A DNA stretch of 64,000 nt. Source: Gymnothorax reevesii (Eukaryota > Chordata > Actinopteri > Anguilliformes > Muraenidae). Below are positions 26,861-39,412 of the stretch, piece by piece (positions within the stretch are counted from its first letter, which is position 1; every line of letters begins with the position of its first letter). Made by a program: the position numbers and the translations under genes. The notes beneath the pieces are model-generated. The model was not told where the DNA came from, did not search any database, and saw only the letters and a list, made by a program, of their open reading frames with translations. Location: the NCBI GenBank assembly GCA_029721435.1, contig CM056580.1:25414367-25478366 (forward strand). Reading direction: 5' to 3'.

Positions 26861-29800
26861 GCTGAAATGTTATCTGATCTCATATTAACATCATAGAGGA
26901 CACGTACAGTATGAAAATGACCAGATTTTAGCACTCACATTAGATCGCTAGCATTAGCATGTTAGCATTAGCATTCAAACATTTATATCACTCAATTTCC
27001 ATTTTACACAAGAAGGGTTAAGCTGAAAAGCCATCTGATCTCATGTTATCATCATAGAGGACACGTTAAGTATGGAAATGACCAGATATTAGCACTTGCA
27101 TTAGATCGCTAGCATTAGCATTTTAGCATCAGCAGGTAAGCAGTAGCATTGAAACATTAACATGACCCAATTTGCTAACTATACAAGAAGGGTTGAGCTG
27201 AAATGTCATCTGATCTCATATTAACATCATAGAGGACACGTACAGTATGAAAATGACCAGATTTTAGCACTCACATTAGATCGCTAGCATAAGCATGTTA
27301 GCATTTGCATTTAAACATTTATATCACTCAATTACCATTTTACACAAGAAGGCTTAAACTGAAATGCCATCTGCTCTCATGTTAACATCATAGAGGACAA
27401 GTTAAGTATGGAAATGACCAGATATTAGCACTTACATTAGATCGCTAGCATTAGCATTTTAGCATCAGCATGTAAGCATTAGCATTGAAACATTAACGTG
27501 ACCCAATTTGCTTATTATACAAGAAGGGTTAAGCTGAAATGTCATCTGATCTCATATTAACATCATAGAGGACATGTACAGTTTGAAAATGACCAGATAT
27601 TAGCACTCAAATTAGATCGCTAGCATTAGCATTTTTGCATCAGTATGTTAGCATTAGCATTGATACATTAACATCACCCAATTTGCTTATTATACAAGAA
27701 GGGTTAAGCTGAAATGTCATCTGATCTCATATTAACATGATAGAGGACACGTACAGTATGAAAACGACCAGATATTAGCACTCACATTGTATCGCTAGCA
27801 TTAGCATGTTAGCATTAGCATTCAAACATTTATATCACTCAATTTCCATTTTACACAAGAAGGGTTAAGCTAAAATGCCATCTGATCTCATGTTATCATC
27901 ATAGAGGACACGTTAAATATGGAAATGACCAGATATTAGCACTTGCATTAGATCGCTAGCATTAGCATTTTAGCATCAGCATGTTAGCATTAGCATTGAT
28001 ACATTAACATCACCCAATTTGCTTATTATACAAGAAGGGTTGAGCTGAAATGTCATCTGATCTCATATTAACATCATAGAGGACACGTACAGTATGAAAA
28101 CGACCAGATTTTAGCACTCACATTAGATCGCTAGCATTAGCATGTTAGCATTTGCATTTAAACATTTATGTCACTCAATTTCCATTTTACACAAGAAGGC
28201 TTAAACTGAAATGCCATCTGATCTCATGTTAACATCATAGAGGACACGTTAAGTATGGAAATGACCAGATATTAGCACTTGCATTAGATCGCTAGCATTA
28301 GCATTTTAGCATCAGCATGTAAGCATTAGCATTGAAACATTAACATGACCCAATTTGCCAATTATACAAGAAGGGTTGAGCTGAAATGTCATCTGATCTC
28401 ATATTAACATCATAGAGGACACGTACAGTATGAAAACGACCAGATATTAGCACTCACATTAGATCGCTAGCATTAGCATGTTAGCATTTGCATTCAAACA
28501 TTTATATCACTCAATTTCCATTTTACACATGAAGGCTTAAGCTGAAATGCCATCTGATCTCATGTTATCATCATAGAGGACACGTTAAGTATGTAAATGA
28601 CCAGATATTAGCACTTGCATTAGATCGCTAGCATTAGCATTTTAGCATCAGCATGTAAGCAGTAGCTTTGAAACATTAACATGACCCAATTTGCTTATTA
28701 TACAAGAAGGGTTGAGCTGAAATGTCATCTGATCTCATATTAACATCATAGAGGACACGTACAGTATGAAAACGACCAGATATTAGCACTCACATTAGAT
28801 CGCTAGCATTAGCATGTTAGCATTTGCATTCAAACATTTATATCACTCAACTTCCATTTTACACAAGAAGGGTTAAGCTGAAATGCCATCTGATCTCATG
28901 TTATCATCATAGAGGACACGTTAAGTATGGAAATGACCATATATTAGCACTTGCATTAGATCGCTAGCATTAGCATTTAAGCATCAGCATGTAAGCAGTA
29001 GCATTGAAACATTAACATGACCCATTTTGCTTATTATACAAGAAGGGTTAAGCTGAAATGTCATCTGATCTCATATTAACATCATAGAGGACACGTACAG
29101 TATGAAAACGACCAGATATTAGCACTCACATTAGATCGCTAGCATTAGCATGTTAGCATTAGCATTCAAACATTTATATCACTCAATTTCCATTTTACAC
29201 AAGAAGGGTTAAGCTGAAATGCCATCTGATCTCATGTTATCATCATAGAGGACACGTTAAGTATGGAAATGACCAGATATTAGCACTTGCATTAGATCGC
29301 TAGCATTAGCATTTTAGCATCAGCATGTAAGCAGTAGCATTGAAAGATTAACATGACCCAATTTGCTAATTATACAAGAAGGGTTGAGCTGAAATGTCAT
29401 CTGATCTCATATTAACATCATAGAGGACACGTACAGTATGAAAATGACCAGATTTTAGCACTCACATTAGATCGCTAGCATTAGCATGTTAGCATTTGCA
29501 TTTAAACATTTATATCACTCAATTACCATTTTACACAAGAAGGGTTAAGCTGAAATGCCATCTGATCTCATGTTATCATCATAGAGGACACGTTAAGTAT
29601 GGAAATGACCAGATATTAGCACTTGCATTAGATCGCTAGCATTAGCTTTTTAGCATCAGCATGTAAGCATTAGCATTGAAACATTAACATGACCCAATTT
29701 GCTTATTATACAAGAAGGGTTAAGCTGAAATGTCATCTGATCTCATATTAACATCATAGAGGACATGTACAGTTTGAAAATGACCAGATATTAGCACTCT

Positions 29801-30430
29801 TATAACATCGCTAGCATTAGCAATTTAGCATTGGCATGTTTGAATTAGCCAGTTAGCATTAGCATTCAAACATTAACCTCACCCAATTTGCTTATTATAC
29901 AAGAAGGGTTAAGCTGAAATGTCATCCGATCTCATATTAACATCATAGAGGACAGGTACAGTTTGAAAACGACCAGATATAAACACTCACATTAGATCGC
30001 TAGCATTAGCATGTTAGCATTAGCATTCAAACATTTATATCACTCAATTTCCATTTTACACAAGAAGGGTTGAGCTGAAATGTCATCTGATCTCATATTA
30101 ACATCATAGTGGACTCGTACAGTATGAAAACGACCAGATATTAGCACTCACATTAGATCGCTAGCATTAGCATGTTAGCATTTGCATTTAAACATTTATG
30201 TCACTCAATTTCCATTTTACACAAGAAGGCTTAAAGTGAAATGCCATCTGATCTCATGTTAACATCATAGAGGACATGTTAAGCATGGAAATGACCAGAT
30301 ATTAGCACTTGCATTAGATCGCTAGCATTAGCATTTTAGCATCAGCATGTAAGCATTAGCATTGAAACATTATCATGACCCAATTTGCTTATTATACAAG
30401 GAGGGTTAAGCTGAAATGTCATCTGATCTC
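26860..30430 (+). repeat. 3.57-kb duplicated block, copy 1 (offset 5727)
   Basis: This block matches 32588-36150. Shared private states are GAAAAGCCATC (27025), ACACATGAAGG (about 28527), GACCATATATTAG (28936), GAAAGATTAAC (29342), D at 29710 and ACAAGGAGGG (about 30396). A single difference is CATTGTATC at 27785 against CATTATATC in the partner. One monomer (about 27855-28029) has a B left half and a C right half (TTGATACATTAACATCACCC). The match ends near 30430, where copy 1 continues GTGGACTCG and copy 2 GAGGACACG. Confidence 0.9.
29710..29898 (+). repeat. Satellite monomer type D
   Basis: AATTTAGC subtype. Its partner lies 5727 bp downstream at 35437, inside the 3.57-kb duplicated block. 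Confidence 0.9.
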
Positions 30431-30748
30431 ATATTAACATCATAGTGGACTCGTACAGTATGAAAACGACCAGATATTAGCACTCACATTAGATCGCTAG
30501 CATTAGCATGTTAGCATTTGCATTCAAACATTTATATCACTCAATTTCCATTTTACACAAGAAGGGTTAAGCTGAAATGCCATCTGATCTCATGTTAACA
30601 TCATAGAGGACATGTTAAGCATGGAAATGACCAGATATTAGCACTTTGCATTAGATCGCTAGCATTAGCATTTTAGCATCAGCATGTAAGCATTAGCATT
30701 GAAACATTATCATGACCCAATTTGCTTATTATACAAGGAGGGTTAAGC
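30431..30748 (+). repeat. Satellite with a one-base insertion
   Basis: A and B monomers of common subtypes. Near 30645 the B monomer reads GCACTTTGCATT instead of GCACTTGCATT. This extra T accounts for the 5727-bp offset being one more than a whole-monomer sum (17 of 161, 16 of 175 and 1 of 189 bp, giving 5726). Confidence 0.8.
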
Positions 30749-32699
30749 TGAAATGTCATCTGATCTCATATTAACATCATACTGGACTCGTACAGTATGA
30801 AAACGACCAGATATTAGCACTCACATTAGATCGCTAGCATTAGCATGTTAGCATTTGCATTTAAACATTTATGTCACTCAATTTCCATTTTACACAAGAA
30901 GGCTTAAACTGAAATGCCATCTGATCTCATTTTAACATCATAGAGGACATGTTAAGCATGGAAATGACCAGATATTAGCACTTGCATTAGATTGCTAGCA
31001 TTAGCATTTTAGCATCAGCATGTATGCATTAGCATTGAAACATTATCATGACCCAATTTGCTTATTATACAAGAAGGGTTGAGCTGAAATGTCATCTGAT
31101 CTCATATTAACATCATAGAGGACACGTACAGTATGAAAACGACCAGATTTTAGCACTCACATTTGATCGCTAGCATTAGCATGTTAGCATTTGCATTTAA
31201 ACATTTATATCACTCAATTACCATTTTACACAAGAAGGCTTAAACTGAAATGCCATCTGATCTCATGTTAACATCATTGAGGACACGTTAAGTATGGAAA
31301 TGACCAGATATTAGCACTTGCATTAGATCGCTAGCATTAGAATTTTAGCATCAGCATGTAAGCATTCGCATTGAAACATTAACATGACCCAATTTGCTTA
31401 TTATACAAGAAGGGTTAAGCTGAAATGTCATCTGATCTCATATTAACATCATAGAGGACACGTACAGTATGAAAACGACCAGATTTTAGCACTCACATTA
31501 GATCGCTAGCATTAGCATGTTAGCATTTGCATTTAAACATTTATATCACTCAATTACCATTTTACACAAGAAGGCTTAAACTGAAATGCCATCTGCTCTC
31601 ATGTTAACATCATAGAGGACACGTTAAGTATGGAAATGACCAGATATTAGCACTTACATTAGATCGCTAGCATTAGCATTTTAGCATCAGCATGTAAGCA
31701 TTTGCATTGAAACATTAACATGACCCAATTTGCTTATTATACAAGAAGGGTTAACCTGAAATGTCATCCGATCTCATATTAGCATCATAGAGGACAGGTA
31801 CAGTTTGAAAACGACCAGATATAAACACTCACATTAGATCGCTAGCATTAGCATGTTAGCATTAGCATTCAAACATTTATATCACTCAATTTCCATTTTA
31901 CACAAGAAGGGTTGAGCTGAAATGTCATCTGATCTCATATTAACATCATACTGGACTCGTACAGTATGAAAACGACCAGATATTAGCACTCACATTAGAT
32001 CGCTAGCATTAGCATGTAAGCATTTGCATTTAAACATTTATGTCACTCAATTTCCATTTTACACAAGAAGGCTTAAAGTGAAATGCCATCTGATCTCATT
32101 TTAACATCATAGAGGACATGTTAAGCATGGAAATGACCAGATATTAGCACTTGCATTAGATTGCTAGCATTAGCATTTTAGCATCAGCATGTATGCATTA
32201 GCATTGAAACATTATCATGACCCAATTTGCTTATTATACAAGAAGGGTTGAGCTGAAATGTCATCTGATCTCATATTAACATCATAGAGGACACGTACAG
32301 TATGAAAACGACCAGATTTTAGCACTCACATTAGATCGCTAGCATTAGCATGTTAGCATTTGCATTTAAACATTTATATCACTCAATTACCATTTTACAC
32401 AAGAAGGCTTAAACTGAAATGCCATCTGATCTCATGTTAACATCATTGAGGACACGTTAAGTATGGAAATGACCAGATATTAGCACTTGCATTAGATCGC
32501 TAGCATTAGAATTTTAGCATCAGCATGTAAGCATTAGCATTGAAACATTAACATGACCCAATTTGCTTATTATACAAGAAGGGTTAAGCTGAAATGTCAT
32601 CTGATCTCATATTAACATCATAGAGGACACGTACAGTATGAAAATGACCAGATTTTAGCACTCACATTAGATCGCTAGCATTAGCATGTTAGCATTAGC
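30749..32699 (+). repeat. 1169-bp higher-order tandem repeat, about 1.7 copies
   Basis: The CATACTGGACTCG variant (30781 and 31950) and the TGTATGCATT variant (31023 and 32192) recur 1169 bp apart. The period equals four 161-bp plus three 175-bp monomers, a 7-monomer unit. Copies differ at a handful of sites, for example CATTTGATC near 31162 against CATTAGATC, and AGCATTCGC near 31363 against AGCATTAGC. The second copy is cut short where the 3.57-kb block (copy 2) begins at about 32588. Confidence 0.85.
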
Positions 32700-35600
32700 A
32701 TTCAAACATTTATATCACTCAATTTCCATTTTACACAAGAAGGGTTAAGCTGAAAAGCCATCTGATCTCATGTTATCATCATAGAGGACACGTTAAGTAT
32801 GGAAATGACCAGATATTAGCACTTGCATTAGATCGCTAGCATTAGCATTTTAGCATCAGCAGGTAAGCAGTAGCATTGAAACATTAACATGACCCAATTT
32901 GCTAATTATACAAGAAGGGTTGAGCTGAAATGTCATCTGATCTCATATTAACATCATAGAGGACACGTACAGTATGAAAATGACCAGATTTTAGCACTCA
33001 CATTAGATCGCTAGCATAAGCATGTTAGCATTTGCATTTAAACATTTATATCACTCAATTACCATTTTACACAAGAAGGCTTAAACTGAAATGCCATCTG
33101 CTCTCATGTTAACATCATAGAGGACAAGTTAAGTATGGAAATGACCAGATATTAGCACTTACATTAGATCGCTAGCATTAGCATTTTAGCATCAGCATGT
33201 AAGCATTAGCATTGAAACATTAACGTGACCCAATTTGCTTATTATACAAGAAGGGTTAAGCTGAAATGTCATCTGATCTCATATTAACATCATAGAGGAC
33301 ATGTACAGTTTGAAAATGACCAGATATTAGCACTCAAATTAGATCGCTAGCATTAGCATTTTTGCATCAGTATGTTAGCATTAGCATTGATACATTAACA
33401 TCACCCAATTTGCTTATTATACAAGAAGGGTTAAGCTGAAATGTCATCTGATCTCATATTAACATGATAGAGGACACGTACAGTATGAAAACGACCAGAT
33501 ATTAGCACTCACATTATATCGCTAGCATTAGCATGTTAGCATTAGCATTCAAACATTTATATCACTCAATTTCCATTTTACACAAGAAGGGTTAAGCTAA
33601 AATGCCATCTGATCTCATGTTATCATCATAGAGGACACGTTAAATATGGAAATGACCAGATATTAGCACTTGCATTAGATCGCTAGCATTAGCATTTTAG
33701 CATCAGCATGTTAGCATTAGCATTGATACATTAACATCACCCAATTTGCTTATTATACAAGAAGGGTTGAGCTGAAATGTCATCTGATCTCATATTAACA
33801 TCATAGAGGACACGTACAGTATGAAAACGACCAGATTTTAGCACTCACATTAGATCGCTAGCATTAGCATGTTAGCATTTGCATTTAAACATTTATGTCA
33901 CTCAATTTCCATTTTACACAAGAAGGCTTAAACTGAAATGCCATCTGATCTCATGTTAACATCATAGAGGACACGTTAAGTATGGAAATGACCAGATATT
34001 AGCACTTGCATTAGATCGCTAGCATTAGCATTTTAGCATCAGCATGTAAGCATTAGCATTGAAACATTAACATGACCCAATTTGCCAATTATACAAGAAG
34101 GGTTGAGCTGAAATGTCATCTGATCTCATATTAACATCATAGAGGACACGTACAGTATGAAAACGACCAGATATTAGCACTCACATTAGATCGCTAGCAT
34201 TAGCATGTTAGCATTTGCATTCAAACATTTATATCACTCAATTTCCATTTTACACATGAAGGCTTAAGCTGAAATGCCATCTGATCTCATGTTATCATCA
34301 TAGAGGACACGTTAAGTATGTAAATGACCAGATATTAGCACTTGCATTAGATCGCTAGCATTAGCATTTTAGCATCAGCATGTAAGCAGTAGCTTTGAAA
34401 CATTAACATGACCCAATTTGCTTATTATACAAGATGGGTTGAGCTGAAATGTCATCTGATCTCATATTAACATCATAGAGGACACGTACAGTATGAAAAC
34501 GACCAGATATTAGCACTCACATTAGATCGCTAGCATTAGCATGTTAGCATTTGCATTCAAACATTTATATCACTCAACTTCCATTTTACACAAGAAGGGT
34601 TAAGCTGAAATGCCATCTGATCTCATGTTATCATCATAGAGGACACGTTAAGTATGGAAATGACCATATATTAGCACTTGCATTAGATCGCTAGCATTAG
34701 CATTTAAGCATCAGCATGTAAGCAGTAGCATTGAAACATTAACATGACCCATTTTGCTTATTATACAAGAAGGGTTAAGCTGAAATGTCATCTGATCTCA
34801 TATTAACATCATAGAGGACACGTACAGTATGAAAACGACCAGATATTAGCACTCACATTAGATCGCTAGCATTAGCATGTTAGCATTAGCATTCAAACAT
34901 TTATATCACTCAATTTCCATTTTACACAAGAAGGGTTAAGCTGAAATGCCATCTGATCTCATGTTATCATCATAGAGGACACGTTAAGTATGGAAATGAC
35001 CAGATATTAGCACTTGCATTAGATCGCTAGCATTAGCATTTTAGCATCAGCATGTAAGCAGTAGCATTGAAAGATTAACATGACCCAATTTGCTAATTAT
35101 ACAAGAAGGGTTGAGCTGAAATGTCATCTGATCTCATATTAACATCATAGAGGACACGTACAGTATGAAAATGACCAGATTTTAGCACTCACATTAGATC
35201 GCTAGCATTAGCATGTTAGCATTTGCATTTAAACATTTATATCACTCAATTACCATTTTACACAAGAAGGGTTAAGCTGAAATGCCATCTGATCTCATGT
35301 TATCATCATAGAGGACACGTTAAGTATGGAAATGACCAGATATTAGCACTTGCATTAGATCGCTAGCATTAGCTTTTTAGCATCAGCATGTAAGCATTAG
35401 CATTGAAACATTAACATGACCCAATTTGCTTATTATACAAGAAGGGTTAAGCTGAAATGTCATCTGATCTCATATTAACATCATAGAGGACATGTACAGT
35501 TTGAAAATGACCAGATATTAGCACTCTTATAACATCGCTAGCATTAGCAATTTAGCATTGGCATGTTTGAATTAGCCAGTTAGCATTAGCATTCAAACAT

Positions 35601-36150
35601 TAACCTCACCCAATTTGCTTATTATACAAGAAGGGTTAAGCTGAAATGTCATCCGATCTCATATTAACATCATAGAGGACAGGTACAGTTTGAAAACGAC
35701 CAGATATAAACACTCACATTAGATCGCTAGCATTAGCATGTTAGCATTAGCATTCAAACATTTATATCACTCAATTTCCATTTTACACAAGAAGGGTTGA
35801 GCTGAAATGTCATCTGATCTCATATTAACATCATAGTGGACTCGTACAGTATGAAAACGACCAGATATTAGCACTCACATTAGATCGCTAGCATTAGCAT
35901 GTTAGCATTTGCATTTAAACATTTATGTCACTCAATTTCCATTTTACACAAGAAGGCTTAAAGTGAAATGCCATCTGATCTCATGTTAACATCATAGAGG
36001 ACATGTTAAGCATGGAAATGACCAGATATTAGCACTTGCATTAGATCGCTAGCATTAGCATTTTAGCATCAGCATGTAAGCATTAGCATTGAAACATTAT
36101 CATGACCCAATTTGCTTATTATACAAGGAGGGTTAAGCTGAAATGTCATC
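32588..36150 (+). repeat. 3.57-kb duplicated block, copy 2 (offset 5727)
   Basis: This is the partner of 26860-30430, with C at 33246, the B/C hybrid at about 33582-33756 and D at 35437. A private change is AAGATGGGTT near 34431 against AAGAAGGGTT in copy 1. The right edge falls at ACAAGGAGGG (36123), where the 1645-bp repeat starts. Confidence 0.9.
35437..35625 (+). repeat. Satellite monomer type D
   Basis: This is the partner of the D at 29710 in the 5727-bp-spaced duplication. Confidence 0.9.
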
Positions 36151-36458
36151 TGATCTCATATTAACATCATAGAGGACACGTACAGTATGAAAACGACCAG
36201 ATTTTAGCACTCACATTAGATCGCTAGCATTAGCATGTTAGCATTTGCATTTAAACATTTATATCACTCAATTACCATTTTACACAAGAAGGCTTAAACT
36301 GAAATGCCATCTGATCTCATGTTAACATCATTGAGGACACGTTAAGTATGGAAATGACCAGATATTAGCACTTGCATTAGATCGCTAGCATTAGCTTTTT
36401 AGCATCAGCATGTAAGCATTAGCATTGAAACATTAACATGACCCAATTTGCTTATTAT

Positions 36459-36619
36459 ACAAGAAGGGTTAAGCTGAAATGTCATCTGATCTCATATTAA
36501 CATCATAGAGGACATGTACAGTTTGAAAATGACCAGATATAAACACTCACATTAGATCGCTAGCATTAGCATGTTAGCATTAGCATTCAAACATTTATAT
36601 CACTCAATTTCCATTTTAC
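36459..36619 (+). repeat. D-left/A-right recombinant monomer (161 bp)
   Basis: The left half has the D/C signature GACATGTACAGTTTGAAAATG and the right half the A signature AGATATAAACACTCACATT. Elsewhere that right half follows GACAGGTACAGTTTGAAAACG. The copy at 38104-38264 is the same. It looks like a crossover within the shared left part of D and the following A, removing one D-length unit. Confidence 0.8.
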
Positions 36620-37291
36620 ACAAGAAGGGTTGAGCTGAAATGTCATCTGATCTCATATTAACATCATAGTGGACTCGTACAGTATGAAAACGACCAGATA
36701 TTAGCACTCACATTAGATCGCTAGCATTAGCATGTTAGCATTTGCATTTAAACATTTATGTCACTCAATTTCCATTTTACACAAGAAGGCTTAAAGTGAA
36801 ATGCCATCTGATCTCATGTTAACATCATAGAGGACATGTTAAGCATGGAAATGACCAGATATTAGCACTTGCATTAGATCGCTAGCATTAGCATTTTAGC
36901 ATCAGCATGTAAGCATTAGCATTGAAACATTATCATGACCCAATTTGCTTATTATACAAGAAGGGTTAAGCTGAAATGTCATCTGATCTCATATTAACAT
37001 CATAGTGGACTCGTACAGTATGAAAACGACCAGATATTAGCACTCACATTAGATCGCTAGCATTAGCATGTTAGCATTTGCATTCAAACATTTATATCAC
37101 TCAATTTCCATTTTACACAAGAAGGGTTAAGCTGAAATGCCATCTGATCTCATGTTAACATCATTGAGGACACGTTAAGTATGGAAATGACCAGATATTA
37201 GCACTTGCATTAGATCGCTAGCATTAGCTTTTTAGCATCAGCATGTAAGCATTAGCATTGAAACATTAACATGACCCAATTTGCTTATTAT

Positions 37292-37480
37292 ACAAGAAGG
37301 GTTAAGCTGAAATGTCATCTGATCTCATATTAACATCATAGAGGACATGTACAGTTTGAAAATGACCAGATATTAGCACTCTTATAACATCGCTAGCATT
37401 AGCAATTTAGCATTGGCATGTTTGAATTAGCCAGTTAGCATTAGCATTCAAACATTAACCTCACCCAATTTGCTTATTAT
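37292..37480 (+). repeat. Satellite monomer type D
   Basis: This D lies in the first 1645-bp unit. It is followed immediately by the A/B deletion fusion at 37481-37767. Confidence 0.9.
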
Positions 37481-37767
37481 ACAAGAAAGGTTAACCTGAA
37501 ATGTCATCCGATCTCATATTAGCATCATAGAGGACAGGTACAGTTTGAAAACGACCAGATATAAACACTCACATTAGATCGCTAGCATTAGCATGTTAGC
37601 ATTAGCATTCAAACATTTATATCACTCATGTTAACATCATAGAGGACACGTTAAGTATGGAAATGACCAGATATTAGCACTTGCATTAGATCGCTAGCAT
37701 TAGCATTTTAGCATCAGCATGTAAGCAGTAGCATTGAAAGATTAACATGACCCAATTTGCTAATTAT
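37481..37767 (+). repeat. A/B fusion monomer with 49-bp deletion
   Basis: The A monomer runs to ATCACTCA (37628), then continues directly as B position 37 onward (TGTTAACATC). The A tail and the first 36 bases of B, including the ACAAGAAGG box, are missing. Both ends of the lost segment carry CTCA, so this looks like a deletion between 4-base direct repeats. The fused unit is 287 bp, that is 336 minus 49. Confidence 0.93.
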
Positions 37768-38936
37768 ACAAGAAGGGTTGAGCTGAAATGTCATCTGATC
37801 TCATATTAACATCATAGAGGACACGTACAGTATGAAAACGACCAGATTTTAGCACTCACATTAGATCGCTAGCATTAGCATGTTAGCATTTGCATTTAAA
37901 CATTTATATCACTCAATTACCATTTTACACAAGAAGGCTTAAACTGAAATGCCATCTGATCTCATGTTAACATCATTGAGGACACGTTAAGTATGGAAAT
38001 GACCAGATATTAGCACTTGCATTAGATCGCTAGCATTAGCTTTTTAGCATCAGCATGTAAGCATTAGCATTGAAACATTAACATGACCCAATTTGCTTAT
38101 TATACAAGAAGGGTTAAGCTGAAATGTCATCTGATCTCATATTAACATCATAGAGGACATGTACAGTTTGAAAATGACCAGATATAAACACTCACATTAG
38201 ATCGCTAGCATTAGCATGTTAGCATTAGCATTCAAACATTTATATCACTCAATTTCCATTTTACACAAGAAGGGTTGAGCTGAAATGTCATCTGATCTCA
38301 TATTAACATCATAGTGGACTCGTACAGTATGAAAACGACCAGATATTAGCACTCACATTAGATCGCTAGCATTAGCATGTTAGCATTTGCATTTAAACAT
38401 TTATGTCACTCAATTTCCATTTTACACAAGAAGGCTTAAAGTGAAATGCCATCTGATCTCATGTTAACATCATAGAGGACATGTTAAGCATGGAAATGAC
38501 CAGATATTAGCACTTGCATTAGATCGCTAGCATTAGCATTTTAGCATCAGCATGTAAGCATTAGCATTGAAACATTATCATGACCCAATTTGCTTATTAT
38601 ACAAGAAGGGTTAAGCTGAAATGTCATCTGATCTCATATTAACATCATAGTGGACTCGTACAGTATGAAAACGACCAGATATTAGCACTCACTTTAGATC
38701 GCTAGCATTAGCATGTTAGCATTTGCATTCAAACATTTATATCACTCAATTTCCATTTTACACAAGAAGGGTTAAGCTGAAATGCCATCTGATCTCATGT
38801 TAACATCATTGAGGACACGTTAAGTATGGAAATGACCAGATATTAGCACTTGCATTAGATCGCTAGCATTAGCTTTTTAGCATCAGCATGTAAGCATTAG
38901 CATTGAAACATTAACATGACCCAATTTGCTTATTAT

Positions 38937-39125
38937 ACAAGAAGGGTTAAGCTGAAATGTCATCTGATCTCATATTAACATCATAGAGGACATGTACAGT
39001 TTGAAAATGACCAGATATTAGCACTCTTATAACATCGCTAGCATTAGCAATTTAGCATTGGCATGTTTGAATTAGCCAGTTAGCATTAGCATTCAAACAT
39101 TAACCTCACCCAATTTGCTTATTAT
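38937..39125 (+). repeat. Satellite monomer type D
   Basis: This D lies in the second 1645-bp unit and precedes the second copy of the deletion fusion. The next D (39749) is only 812 bp away, the closest D-D spacing in the window. Confidence 0.9.
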
Positions 39126-39412
39126 ACAAGAAAGGTTAACCTGAAATGTCATCCGATCTCATATTAGCATCATAGAGGACAGGTACAGTTTGAAAACGAC
39201 CAGATATAAACACTCACATTAGATCGCTAGCATTAGCATGTTAGCATTAGCATTCAAACATTTATATCACTCATGTTAACATCATAGAGGACACGTTAAG
39301 TATGGAAATGACCAGATATTAGCACTTGCATTAGATCGCTAGCATTAGCATTTTAGCATCAGCATGTAAGCAGTAGCATTGAAAGATTAACATGACCCAA
39401 TTTGCTAATTAT
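39126..39412 (+). repeat. A/B fusion monomer with 49-bp deletion, second copy
   Basis: This has the same junction as 37481-37767, exactly 1645 bp downstream (breakpoint at 39273). The shared breakpoint shows that the deletion came before the 1645-bp tandem duplication. Confidence 0.93.

Larger units (their letters stand above)
36123..39412 (+). repeat. 1645-bp higher-order tandem repeat, two full copies
   Basis: Unit 1 is 36123-37767 and unit 2 is 37768-39412. Matching marks are AGATATAAACAC at 36536/38181, D at 37292/38937, AAGAAAGGTTAACC at 37483/39128 and the deletion junction at 37621/39266. The length fits ten monomers (five of 161, four of 175 and one of 189 bp) minus a 49-bp deletion. 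The start of a third unit (39413 on) resembles this repeat again but has switched to another A subtype. Confidence 0.92.

Noticed and set aside
30640..30650. Extra T in GCACTTTGC as a possible functional change
   Set aside because: It is a single-base homopolymer insertion in one copy, equally likely to be a sequencing or assembly error.
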